Under the pieces are notes generated by a model. The model was not told the DNA's origin and ran no database searches. It saw only the letters and a list, made by a program, of their open reading frames with translations. A stretch of DNA of 43,762 nt from Phormidium sp. OSCR (GTDB taxonomy: Bacteria > Cyanobacteriota > Cyanobacteriia > Cyanobacteriales > Geitlerinemataceae), in the NCBI GenBank assembly GCA_001314905.1, contig LJZT01000030.1, positions 1-43,762 of the forward strand, read 5' to 3'. This document shows, in pieces, positions 36,618-43,319 of this stretch; the stretch's first letter is position 1, and the number at the start of each line of letters is the position of its first letter. The position numbers and the translations under genes were made by a program.

Positions 36618-37727
36618 ATGGACGCTTTTAGATTTGCGATCGTCAGTGACTTACATATTGCCCTTCCTCATACCATTTGGGATAGTCCCCAGCGGTTCCA
36701 TTTGGTGGAAGTCTCGATTCCGGTTTTGGAGACGATTTTAGATCGCCTCAGCGGACTAGATTTAGAGTTTTTGCTAATTCCAGGGGATTTAACCCAACAT
36801 GGGGAACCGGAGAATCATCGCTGGTTAGCGAAACGACTGGGGGAACTTCCCTATCCGGTGTATGTGATTCCCGGAAATCATGATATCCCGGTTGCGGTAG
36901 CCAATGACCATTCCATTGGGATGGGGGATTTTGCTGGCTATTATCGCCATTGTGGTTATGGCCAGCCTCACGGGTTAGATTACACCGTTGAGTTGCGTCC
37001 AGGTTTACATCTGATCGGCTTAAACTCCAACCACTTCAACACGGAGGGAAAGCAGGTGGGGAGGTTGCTGGAGTCGCAGTTGCAATGGTTAGATGAGCAA
37101 TTGCAGCAACTCCAGGGAGAGGAGGTTTGGCTGATGGTGCATCATAATGTGATTGAACATCTCCCGGGCCAGTCTCAGAATGGTTTGGGACGGCGGTATA
37201 TGTTGGATAATGCGGCGGCGTTACGGGAGTTGTTGCGATCGCATGGGGTGCAACTTGTCTTTACGGGCCATCTCCATGTCCAGGATATCGCGCGGGAGGG
37301 AAATCTCTACGACATTACCACGGGTTCGACGGTGTCCTATCCTCATCCCTATCGGGTGTTGGAGTATCTGCGGGATAATCAGGGACAGACTTGGTTGCAA
37401 ATTGAGTCGGGGAGAGTTGAGGGGGTGCAGGATTGGGAAAATCTCGGTCAACTCTCTCGGGACTGGATGGGCGATCGCGCCTATCCGTTTATGTTACGCT
37501 TACTGACCGATGCTCCTCTCTATTTATCGCAAGAATCGGCCGAACCGCTCATTCCCAGTTTGCGCTATTTCTGGGCCAACATCGCTGATGGGGATGCTCA
37601 ATTTGACTTTGCTCATTTCCCGATGCAACCTCGCCAGTTTTTTGAGTCGTTTTCGGCGATAACCCAGGAGGGACATTTGGCGTTGATTGACAATCATATT
37701 GCCCTTAAACTGACGTCATCTCTCTAA
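36618..37727 (+). CDS. Calcineurin-like metallophosphoesterase
   Basis: A 369-aa protein with all the dinuclear-metal motifs in order: FAIVSDLHI (D-x-H), LLIPGDLTQHGE (GD), VIPGNHDIP (GNHD), LMVHHNVI and VFTGHLHVQD (GHxH). These enzymes hydrolyse phosphomono- or diesters; 3',5'-cyclic nucleotide or 2',3'-type substrates are common in the closest families. The ~110-residue C-terminal region after the catalytic core is not recognised. ATG 36618 is chosen because the open frame upstream has no conserved sequence. The deacetylase gene follows after 40 bp, so the two may be co-transcribed. Confidence 0.93.
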   Translation: MDAFRFAIVSDLHIALPHTIWDSPQRFHLVEVSIPVLETILDRLSGLDLEFLLIPGDLTQHGEPENHRWLAKRLGELPYPVYVIPGNHDIPVAVANDHSIGMGDFAGYYRHCGYGQPHGLDYTVELRPGLHLIGLNSNHFNTEGKQVGRLLESQLQWLDEQLQQLQGEEVWLMVHHNVIEHLPGQSQNGLGRRYMLDNAAALRELLRSHGVQLVFTGHLHVQDIAREGNLYDITTGSTVSYPHPYRVLEYLRDNQGQTWLQIESGRVEGVQDWENLGQLSRDWMGDRAYPFMLRLLTDAPLYLSQESAEPLIPSLRYFWANIADGDAQFDFAHFPMQPRQFFESFSAITQEGHLALIDNHIALKLTSSL

Positions 37728-37767
37728 TCTTTTTGTCCTCCTGCTCCCGGTTTCTCTTATTCCGCCG

Positions 37768-38622
37768 ATGGTTTCTAACGCCAAACTCCGACGCTGGGCG
37801 ATCGCCTTTCTTCTAGGACTCTCCCTGGTCATTATCGGCGGAGAACTTCTGATTGAGAAGATTGCTATTTTTGGCTTTCACGACATTGTAGATGTTGACA
37901 ATCCTCAACAGAAACTCCCTCAACGTCCTGAATTTGCTGCGGACTATCGTATCGATCAATTCGAGGAGTTGTTACGGGAATTAGTAGAGCGAGGGTATTG
38001 GTTTTTATCCTCTCAAGACCTCTATAATTATTATTATAAACAGCCAGTAGATCCACTTCCCATTATTTACAAAACTCGCCCGAAAGTTATGATTACTATT
38101 GATGATGGCTATCGGGATGCTCATCTCAATGTTTTGCCCCTTTTGGAGCGACTTTATCGAGAAACGGGTGAAAAAATCACGGTGGTTTGGTTTGTTAACT
38201 CTTCCTTTATGGGGGTTCCAGGCACATATTTGGAACACGCCAGTTGTGAGGAGTTGCGGGAAGGCGTGATGCGCGGATATTATGATATTCAATCTCATGG
38301 AGCCAATCATGAGAATTTGACTCTGATTTCTGATGAGGATGTTGATAAGGAAGTGAGGCGATCGCAACAGGAACTTAGGGATTGTTTGGCTGGCTTGGAG
38401 GGAACTGAAACGGTCGCCAATCACCTTTCTTATCCGTTTGGGGCGATTGATGACAACGCCTTGGAGATTGTTAAAACTTATCATCAATCGGGCTATTTAT
38501 ATAATACCCGAAGTTTGCGGCTGACTCCATTCCGTAATCCCCATTTTATTCCTCGTCAAACGGTAAACCGAAACACCTCAGTGGGCCGTCTTCTCCGTTT
38601 AGCGGCTGGGGGGTGGTTTTAG
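37768..38622 (+). CDS. Polysaccharide deacetylase (NodB/CE4) family protein
   Basis: A 284-aa protein with an N-terminal signal anchor (FLLGLSLVIIGGELLI). The NodB domain shows motif 1 MITIDDGYRDA (T-x-DD), motif 2 QSHGANH (H-x3-H metal ligands) and motif 3 LSYPFGAID. CE4 enzymes remove N-acetyl groups from peptidoglycan or exopolysaccharide. A surface role together with the nearby glycosyltransferase is inferred. It is the last native-looking gene before the mobile region, ending in AAGGWF just before the integrase remnant. Confidence 0.9.
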   Translation: MVSNAKLRRWAIAFLLGLSLVIIGGELLIEKIAIFGFHDIVDVDNPQQKLPQRPEFAADYRIDQFEELLRELVERGYWFLSSQDLYNYYYKQPVDPLPIIYKTRPKVMITIDDGYRDAHLNVLPLLERLYRETGEKITVVWFVNSSFMGVPGTYLEHASCEELREGVMRGYYDIQSHGANHENLTLISDEDVDKEVRRSQQELRDCLAGLEGTETVANHLSYPFGAIDDNALEIVKTYHQSGYLYNTRSLRLTPFRNPHFIPRQTVNRNTSVGRLLRLAAGGWF

Positions 38623-38680
38623 GGATTTGGTATCCAAATTAGCAAACCCCGCGTTACTATTGGAATTAGAATCCATGATT

Positions 38681-38884
38681 TCAAGAGCAACTGAGCCTCC
38701 TTACAATGTCCAAATTCCAACGTACTTCTGGTACTCCCATCTCTATGGGGTGGCGTTTTTGATGAAACAGGATGACGTCTCGGATATAGTAGAGATAGGA
38801 CTTCTCGGTTTTGCGACTGAGATGCCGAAAGCCGATGGCTTGGTGCAGGCGATCGAAGAGTTTGGGGGGTTGAGGCACTTCCAT
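38681..38884 (-). pseudogene. Remnant of an integron-type tyrosine recombinase (N-terminal domain)
   Basis: A 67-aa frame whose residues 6-52 match the core-binding domain of integron integrases and related Xer-like recombinases: PKLFDRLHQAIGFRHLSRKT, then EKSYLYYIRDVILFHQKRHP, then IEMG. After VPEV the similarity stops. The frame ends in unrelated sequence, and the whole catalytic domain (R...HxxR...Y) is absent up to the deacetylase gene. It is therefore a dead 5' fragment. It points away from the toxin-antitoxin cassettes to its right, as intI does in integrons. Confidence 0.75.
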
Positions 38885-38893
38885 GACGGGACT

Positions 38894-38930
38894 TGCGGGA
38901 TAACACCACCAAAGCGGGTGTTATCCCGCA
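38894..38930. other. Perfect 14-bp-stem hairpin next to the integrase remnant
   Basis: TGCGGGATAACACC (38894-38907) is perfectly inverted at 38917-38930 around a 9-nt loop. It begins 10 bp upstream of the remnant's start codon. It could be a transposon end, a recombination site or an operator. It lies where an integron attI would be expected but does not show the attI core. Confidence 0.75.
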
Positions 38931-38935
38931 GTTGC

Positions 38936-38965
38936 TTGACAACACCCTCCAAGGGTGAGTTATAT
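38936..38965 (+). promoter_or_regulatory. Rightward sigma70-type promoter (TTGACA-N18-TTATAT)
   Basis: TTGACA at 38936-38941 is spaced 18 bp from TTATAT at 38960-38965. It points toward the toxin-antitoxin genes and away from the integrase remnant, the position and direction of a cassette promoter (Pc) in an integron. The spacer contains a 6-bp inverted repeat, CACCCT/AGGGTG. Confidence 0.5.
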
Positions 38966-39062
38966 TGCAGATGCGGTCTAATAAATAGTTAGTTGGCTTC
39001 GCTTTTTGGTGGAGACGACAACCTAAGGCTTACTATTGGCTGCAAATGCCTCGGGAAACTTC

Positions 39063-39166
39063 TATGGCATTCCTAAATAATTTGTAATATTTTTCTTCTC
39101 CCCTCTCCCGTTCTGGGAGACGGTTTGGGGGTGAGGGTCTTCCACAACTGATTTAGGACTGCTATA
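39063..39166. mobile_element. MITE-like repeat, 104 bp, imperfect terminal inverted repeats
   Basis: The ends (39063-39085 and 39144-39166) are inverted copies with the shared core TCCTAAAT/ATTTAGGA and a few mismatches. The interior is C- and G-rich without coding potential. The pattern is like small non-autonomous repeats widespread in cyanobacterial spacers. Confidence 0.6.
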
Positions 39167-39187
39167 GCACCAAGGCTCAAAATCACA

Positions 39188-39298
39188 ATGAGAATTGCCT
39201 CGCTTTCTTTTCAACAGTTTCCCAAGATTCTGGCTTTAGGTCTGACAACCATAGCAACAATTACTGCAATCCATACAGCTATGTTTTCTATGGCTTAA
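39188..39298 (+). CDS. Possible 36-aa secreted or membrane peptide
   Basis: ATG 39188 opens a 36-codon frame: a short N-terminus with one lysine, then a hydrophobic stretch (ILALGLTTIATITAI) and the end HTAMFSMA. It could be a small membrane peptide or a signal-peptide-only gene. There is only a weak Shine-Dalgarno and no homologue I can name. It lies in the 770-bp stretch between the deacetylase and the TumE pair. That stretch otherwise holds the integrase remnant, hairpin and MITE. Confidence 0.28.
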   Translation: MRIASLSFQQFPKILALGLTTIATITAIHTAMFSMA

Positions 39299-39342
39299 TA
39301 AGCCTCAACCATAAGGGTAGGTTAGGATAAGGTAATCTACCC

Positions 39343-39372
39343 TTGACCCTTGTGGTTTGGAATAGGTATAGC
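39343..39372 (+). promoter_or_regulatory. Candidate promoter of the TumE-type operon
   Basis: TTGACC (39343-39348) and TATAGC (39367-39372) are spaced 18 bp, ending 20 bp before the first start codon. An 8-bp inverted repeat AAGGGTAG/CTACCCTT (39313-39320, 39337-39344) overlaps the -35 box. It could be an operator for autoregulation by the antitoxin. Confidence 0.4.
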
Positions 39373-39392
39373 TTACTTCGATATCATTCTGT

Positions 39393-39671
39393 ATGCACAT
39401 TATGGAAATTCATGAACTTGTTGTTGAGATGAAATTACTGGAGCGCCGATTGACTCTTTACGAGGAAAAATATGGCGTTCTGAGTGAGGATTTTTACAAA
39501 GCTCTCTTTGCTGGTAATCTTGCTCGCTATGACGAATATGACGAAACCCGCACTGACTTTAGCCGCTGGAAGGGTATATACGAAACATGGCTTCGCCGAA
39601 AGCGGTCATACACGGAGCAGATAAATCAACGTGAGCTAGCTGAGACGCTACGTTTTCAGCCAACTTATTAG
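39393..39671 (+). CDS. Probable antitoxin partner of the TumE-like toxin
   Basis: A 92-aa, highly helical, charged protein (LVVEMKLLERRLTLYEEKYG, then SEDFYKALFAGNLARYDEYD). It has no membrane segment and no recognisable DNA-binding motif. It sits three bases before the TumE-family gene, as toxin-antitoxin partners do, so an antitoxin role is inferred from position and size. It differs from the HTH-type TumA partner. ATG 39402 is an alternative start. The low GC content contrasts with the native genes to the left, which suggests transfer. Confidence 0.55.
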   Translation: MHIMEIHELVVEMKLLERRLTLYEEKYGVLSEDFYKALFAGNLARYDEYDETRTDFSRWKGIYETWLRRKRSYTEQINQRELAETLRFQPTY

Positions 39672-39674
39672 AGT

Positions 39675-40097
39675 ATGAGCGAAACCCCTCTGAAATCTTT
39701 GTCGGAATATAGCCGCTTTGTGTCGCAAATTTTAAGTCGCCCAGATGTCGAACATTCTACAGTAGTGGTTTGGTCTAATAGCACATACACAGGAACCGCA
39801 GAGGGTGAAGTGTGGTTCAAGGGAGATGTAAGACTCCGGATGAGAGAAGAGCTTGATTTTGATGCGGAGTTGATTGCTTCTTACGGATATGAGGTCTACC
39901 GAGGTGGTGAAAAGTTGTACTGGTATGACGATTTACCGGATCCGCAAGATCCATCACTCGCATCAACGTTTCCACATCATAAGCATATTCCACCCGAAAT
40001 AAAGCGAAATCGAGTTCCAGCACCAGATATCAGTTTTACACGTCCAAACCTACCTACTTTAATTCAAGAGATTGAAGCATTGATAGCACAAGCCTGA
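39675..40097 (+). CDS. TumE-family toxin (DUF6516-like)
   Basis: A 140-aa protein. The central strands resemble the TumE/DUF6516 fold ([20 protein letters not shown], then [17 protein letters not shown]). The characteristic C-terminal [20 protein letters not shown], with its histidine cluster, is present. The final helix reads [11 protein letters not shown]. TumE is the toxin of a plasmid-borne toxin-antitoxin pair; the biochemical target is not visible here. It follows the 92-aa gene by three bases. An attC-like site begins 14 bp after its stop, so the pair occupies the position of an integron cassette. Confidence 0.72.
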   Translation: MSETPLKSLSEYSRFVSQILSRPDVEHSTVVVWSNSTYTGTAEGEVWFKGDVRLRMREELDFDAELIASYGYEVYRGGEKLYWYDDLPDPQDPSLASTFPHHKHIPPEIKRNRVPAPDISFTRPNLPTLIQEIEALIAQA

Positions 40098-40110
40098 ACG
40101 TACACACGCC

Positions 40111-40196
40111 AGCTAACACTGCGTTGGTGCGGACGGTACAGAGGTTATCGGTGGGTAGTCAAGGATATCTGCCGCCGCACAACTTCAACGTTAGAT
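40111..40196 (+). other. attC-like integron recombination site (86 bp)
   Basis: The right R' core GTTAGAT (40190-40196) fits GTTRRRY. The left R'' AGCTAAC (40111-40117) is its inverse with CTAAC/GTTAG pairing. Inside, GTTGGTGCGG (40123-40132) pairs with CCGCACAAC (40175-40183), leaving one extrahelical G. The unpaired spacers are 5 nt (ACTGC) and 6 nt (TTCAAC). This is the R''-spacer-L''-loop-L'-spacer-R' design of attC. It sits 14 bp after the TumE gene, at the end of a cassette. Confidence 0.75.
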
Positions 40197-40264
40197 CGCC
40201 CTTTTTTAATTATTTGTCAACTTGCGGAATGTTGACTAAACTCCTCATCCCCCAACCCCTTCTC

Positions 40265-40403
40265 CCACTAGACTACTGATGGCGATCGCACTCAAAAACG
40301 GATGGGGATATTTACCCGAGTCGGCCTGCCAGGGAAGGGTCATCGGTTGGGTTTCAAACAATAATCCGCTACTGGAGGCAACGATCGCACCCCCAGCAAT
40401 TCC
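40265..40403. repeat. Duplicated 139-bp segment, copy 1
   Basis: It matches 40848-40986 over the same length with about 11 mismatches counted by eye (about 92% identity). The other copy is the 3' end of the 484-aa gene. Here it is out of context and fused to the remains of hicA at 40403/40404. A shorter similarity starting GTTAGATCGC (40190 on, and 40743 on) precedes both copies, so the duplicated block was probably longer. Confidence 0.93.
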
Positions 40404-40500
40404 AGGCAAGGATGGAGATGATGTGCCACTCTACCTAGAAAAACAACTCAAAAAGTTACTTACTTCACTCGAAGAGTTAAGAGAGGACGAGGATTCATGA
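40279..40500 (+). pseudogene. Truncated hicA toxin fused to duplicated antisense sequence
   Basis: The 73-aa frame is a chimera. Residues 1-42 are antisense to the tail of the 484-aa gene. Only the last ~31 residues (PGKDGDDVPLYLEKQLKKLL, then SLEELRED) look like a toxin: they match the C-terminal end of HicA proteins that read GKxGDDAKxYQEKAVKKA. The N-terminal half, with the G-S-H catalytic histidine and RNA-binding sheet, is gone, so it should not be an active mRNA interferase. The stop overlaps the hicB start in ATGA, the normal hicAB coupling. This shows the fragment derives from the original partner. Confidence 0.68.
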
Positions 40501-40715
40501 ATCGATACAGCATGATTGTTCAGTGGTCTGATGAAGATCAGCTTTTCCTGGTCACAATCCCAGAGTTTACTGATCTTGTCGTGATGCCTTGCACTCACGG
40601 AAAAACTCGTGAAGAAGCAATTCATAATGGTGAAGAAGTCATAGAAATGTACCTGGAAGCTTGGCAGGCAGAAGGTGAAGTGATTCCTGAACCGAGAACA
40701 CTCCAAGTTGCTTGA
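40497..40715 (+). CDS. hicB: HicB-family antitoxin
   Basis: A 72-aa protein with the partial RNase-H-like HicB fold: MNRYSMIVQWSDEDQLFLVT, IPEFTDLVV, then HGKTREEAIHNGEEVIEMYL and AEGEVIPEPR. HicB neutralises the HicA mRNA interferase by direct binding. In this short form no separate DNA-binding domain is present. The start overlaps the toxin stop by four bases. Because the toxin is truncated, this is likely an orphan antitoxin that could still counter a HicA encoded elsewhere. Confidence 0.88.
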   Translation: MNRYSMIVQWSDEDQLFLVTIPEFTDLVVMPCTHGKTREEAIHNGEEVIEMYLEAWQAEGEVIPEPRTLQVA

Positions 40716-40791
40716 CGCTTTTGGTGATTCTGACGGCATAAGGTTAGATCGCTCTTTTTTAATGATTGGCCAAGTTGAGATGCGATCGCCG

Positions 40792-42246
40792 TCAGCGCGA
40801 TCGCCCTTTTTCAATCCCATATTTAGCCGCTTTGAAGGCGAAATACGCCACTAGACTACTGATGGCGATCGCACTCAAAAACGGATGGGGATATCTGCCA
40901 AATTCTGCCTCCCAGGGAACGGTCATCGGTTGGGGTTCAAATAACAATCCGCTACTGGAGGCAACGATCGCACCCCCAGCAATTCCTACCCCCACCGCCT
41001 GAATGTGATCCTGGAGTTTTTGTTGCTTTTCTTGAATGTGGCGATCGCGTTCGGCTTGGTCAACTTCGACTAATCCCCGAATCGTGGCAATGGCTTGATT
41101 CAGGAGGTTGGAACCCGGATTAAAATAGTTTAAATCGGCGCGGATTTGCTCTTGAAAGGTGATGGCTTCCTTGTCGTAAAATAACCGCCAACCATCCATG
41201 GGGGTTTCTGCCAGTTGTTCCATGCGTTCTAAACTGGTTTGATAGTTTTGGCGATTGATGGCGATCGTATTGCGTGCATATTCCAGATTGCGCAGTTGTT
41301 GAGAATAGTTGAGGGAGGTCGCCAGCAGGGTTTTTAGGGAGACTTTCAAATCTGCCAATTCAGTGGCGGAGAGGGGTTCGGTTTTTTCGCGATTGAGATA
41401 GTTTTGATGGAACTGATTTAAGTGGATCTCGTTGCTGGCTACAATGCGATCGGCACTCTTATAATAAATTCGACTATCTTGAAAACTTTTGCGGATTTTG
41501 TGATAATATAGAAGTAACTCTGGCAATTCCCAATAACAGCTTTGCAGGGTTAAGGTTGGCTGTTCGTCAAATAGAAACCAAGTCAACAAATGACCGTAGG
41601 GATTTTCCTCTAAATTCGCCTTCGGACTCCCGTACTCATACAGATATCCCCCGAACAGATTATAGGCGCGATAGAGCGGCGGTAATGGTTGCCCATTGTC
41701 CAGGTGGAAAAACTTAATCCAGACTTGTCGAGCCAGCGGTTCTAAGTCGCGGATATTTTCCGGTTTATTGGTGTTGAGATAGGCACTTAACAACAGCGTT
41801 TGCCCTAGATTAGCAGCCGACTCCGGTTCCGGTTGAAAGCAATTTTCAGGGTTGAATTGAGCTAAATCTTCCAGTTTGTATTCATCCTGTCCGGGGATTT
41901 CCGGTTGGTAAATATTCAGATTTAGGGCATAACTATCATGGAGCGATTGAGGATAAATAAACCCTTCTAAATCCTGTTTAGCGGTAAAAAACTCGATGGT
42001 TCGTTCATCCTCAACACCGACCAGCAAATCGAAGTTTTGCGACGGTTCATCGGAGCGAACCTCTAACTCTAAGTCCACCTCGAACGGCTTGAGGATACTG
42101 CTATATTTTGCCTGCACCCATTGGGGGGTGATGTGGTCTAATTTTTCGGCGGGGGCATCCTCATTTGAGGTCACTAAGCCGCGATGATAGTGATAGGCGA
42201 ACCAATACAAACTAGGGGCATAAATCGAGGCTGTTTTCTCGCTCAT
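40792..42246 (-). CDS. Unknown 484-aa protein with C-terminal membrane region
   Basis: I do not recognise this family. Residues 1-200 look like a mixed alpha/beta soluble domain (APSLYWFAYHYHRGL, VDLELEVRSDEPSQNFDLLV). Residues about 200-390 are helical with a coiled-coil stretch (LRNLEYARNTIAINRQNYQT). A long helix (VDQAERDRHIQEKQQKLQDH) leads into two hydrophobic segments (AVGVGIAGGAIVASSSGLLF and PFLSAIAISSLVAYFAFKAA) and a basic tail. The layout recalls CorA-type proteins, but the GMN signature is missing. It is 29 bp downstream of the 118-aa gene on the same strand, a likely two-gene unit. The last ~130 bp are duplicated at 40265-40403. Confidence 0.75.
   Translation of the reverse strand: MSEKTASIYAPSLYWFAYHYHRGLVTSNEDAPAEKLDHITPQWVQAKYSSILKPFEVDLELEVRSDEPSQNFDLLVGVEDERTIEFFTAKQDLEGFIYPQSLHDSYALNLNIYQPEIPGQDEYKLEDLAQFNPENCFQPEPESAANLGQTLLLSAYLNTNKPENIRDLEPLARQVWIKFFHLDNGQPLPPLYRAYNLFGGYLYEYGSPKANLEENPYGHLLTWFLFDEQPTLTLQSCYWELPELLLYYHKIRKSFQDSRIYYKSADRIVASNEIHLNQFHQNYLNREKTEPLSATELADLKVSLKTLLATSLNYSQQLRNLEYARNTIAINRQNYQTSLERMEQLAETPMDGWRLFYDKEAITFQEQIRADLNYFNPGSNLLNQAIATIRGLVEVDQAERDRHIQEKQQKLQDHIQAVGVGIAGGAIVASSSGLLFEPQPMTVPWEAEFGRYPHPFLSAIAISSLVAYFAFKAAKYGIEKGRSR
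40848..40986. repeat. Duplicated 139-bp segment, copy 2 (inside the 484-aa gene)
   Basis: This is the presumed parental copy, because it keeps the reading frame of the 484-aa gene through its C-terminal membrane segments. The two copies flank hicB and the hicA remnant as a direct repeat. Confidence 0.93.
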
Positions 42247-42275
42247 GTTTCTGGCTGCGAAGTGGGCTAAACTGA

Positions 42276-42632
42276 TTAGGACTGGGCTTTTTTTGCCTGT
42301 TGCACCCTAGCCACCAGTAACGCCTTATTATAAACTGTTTCCGGTCGTTCTCCCGCTGCTGGTTTGGGGATTTTCTGCCCTTGTTTTACCATGTTGGCGC
42401 GAACTGTTGTTAACTCCTCTGGGTTGAAGGTAACCTGATGCTGCTTACACCAGGCTTTAATGATTGTCGCCAGTTTCAAGGTTTTATCTTCAGCGGCGGT
42501 TAATTGGTCTTCTAAGGCTTGTAGATGTTCCGACAGGTTGGGGTCATTTTGGGGGTTGGTTTGAGATTGTTCGAGATAGGTGAGGAAGTCTTCGATCGTT
42601 TGTAAGAAATCTGAGGGAATGCGATCGCTCAT
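42276..42632 (-). CDS. Unknown 118-aa helical protein
   Basis: An unrecognised, soluble, mostly helical protein with an acidic first half (FLQTIEDFLTYLEQSQTNPQ, EHLQALEDQLTAAEDKTLKL). The C-terminus is basic (MVKQGQKIPKPAAGERPETV, then VARVQQAKKAQS). ATG 42632 has GGAG eight bases upstream; a longer open frame has no support. It lies 29 bp before the 484-aa gene and probably shares its transcript. This makes the pair a small accessory module between two toxin-antitoxin loci. Confidence 0.65.
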   Translation of the reverse strand: MSDRIPSDFLQTIEDFLTYLEQSQTNPQNDPNLSEHLQALEDQLTAAEDKTLKLATIIKAWCKQHQVTFNPEELTTVRANMVKQGQKIPKPAAGERPETVYNKALLVARVQQAKKAQS

Positions 42633-42717
42633 GGTATCATCTCCGAATGTGAACACACCGAGTCTGTAGCAGCATTTTGGCTGTCCCACCCGATTTTAAC
42701 ACCATTTTTTGATGACC

Positions 42718-42746
42718 GGGCGACCACAAGGGTTCGCCCCTACGGC
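42718..42746. repeat. Partial copy of the 16.3-kb MITE end with local hairpin
   Basis: GGGCGA (42718-42723) pairs with TCGCCC (42734-42739). The segment GGTTCGCCCCTACGGCCA is shared with the right end of the element at 16266-16388. It looks like a solo or decayed copy in the spacer upstream of the 118-aa gene. Confidence 0.6.
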
Positions 42747-42826
42747 CAGGGTATAATCAAGAAACCTGGTTTTTAACGGCTGACTGTTGGCAGTTAGGTT
42801 ACGCTTCAGCCAACCTATAAGTCCTA

Positions 42827-42835
42827 TGCTATACT
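42827..42835 (+). promoter_or_regulatory. Candidate extended -10 promoter of the MazF-type operon
   Basis: TGCTATACT is an extended -10 element (TGN then TATACT at 42830-42835), lying 44 bp before the first start codon. No clear -35 is seen, which is tolerated with extended -10 boxes. GAGG lies nine bases before the ATG at 42880. Confidence 0.4.
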
Positions 42836-42879
42836 CAGACAAACCCCAGTTGTGCCGCCACTCAAATGAGGTTAGTTAA

Positions 42880-43089
42880 ATGGAGTCCATACCCCAAATC
42901 CCCCTAGAAACGATAAAAAATCTTTATAGTAATGATTTTTTGAGCTTATTAAGACAAGACGAAACTCTGATTGTGCAAGTTTCTAGTAGTGAAGTGGTGA
43001 GAATCAACGCCAGCCTGGAACTCTCACCTTTACTAGAACTTGATGGGTCTGTAAACCAAGGCTGGAAAGACGCTATTTACCCTGAGTAA
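42880..43089 (+). CDS. Small hypothetical protein leading a toxin-antitoxin operon
   Basis: A 69-aa protein with no family I can name. The N-terminal half is helical (LETIKNLYSNDFLSLLRQDE), then strands (LIVQVSSSEVVRINASL), then the end WKDAIYPE. It is 20 bp upstream of the antitoxin gene and shares its low GC content. It may be a third component, or a second antitoxin-like protein that lost its own toxin. No membrane or signal segment is seen. Confidence 0.55.
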   Translation: MESIPQIPLETIKNLYSNDFLSLLRQDETLIVQVSSSEVVRINASLELSPLLELDGSVNQGWKDAIYPE

Positions 43090-43109
43090 AACCGATATCA
43101 AGGGAGACT

Positions 43110-43319
43110 ATGAATTCAAATATTTCTTCCGAAAATAATTTAATCCAAAAAATCCGCAACTTGCCTCCTGATAAAATAACAGAAGTCGAAGATTTTGTAG
43201 ATGTTCTGTTAGAGGAACAGGACAAGATTCGCTTAACTCGTGCAGCGACAAAACTATCGGAAACGGCTTTTTCTAAGATTTGGGACAATGATGAGGATGC
43301 TGACTATGACCAGTTATAG
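43110..43319 (+). CDS. Antitoxin of a MazF/PemK-type pair
   Basis: A 69-aa protein with the short-helix pattern LIQKIRNLPPDKITEVEDFV found in DUF2281-like antitoxins of cyanobacterial toxin-antitoxin operons. The conserved toxin-binding-like tail is AATKLSETAFSKIWDNDEDA. The last 14 bp overlap the toxin start, implying coupled translation. It should bind and block the following endoribonuclease and may repress the operon. Confidence 0.78.
   Translation: MNSNISSENNLIQKIRNLPPDKITEVEDFVDVLLEEQDKIRLTRAATKLSETAFSKIWDNDEDADYDQL

Noticed and set aside
38743-38952. A second minus-strand frame overlapping the integrase remnant
   Set aside because: It is the same DNA in another frame; the similarity to integrases is only in the 38681-38884 frame.
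38980-39030. A possible second, inverted attC from GTTAGTTGG and CAACCTAAGG
   Set aside because: The stem is short, the right end lacks GTTRRRY and the spacers do not fit; probably chance.
40279-40403. The chimeric frame as an intact 73-aa gene
   Set aside because: Its first 42 codons are antisense to the 484-aa gene's tail and match no toxin; treated as a truncated hicA.
40690-40749. A complete second attC ending at GTTAGAT 40743
   Set aside because: No R'' (YYYAAC) partner is found in the 60 bp upstream; only the R' core and its flank look copied from 40190.
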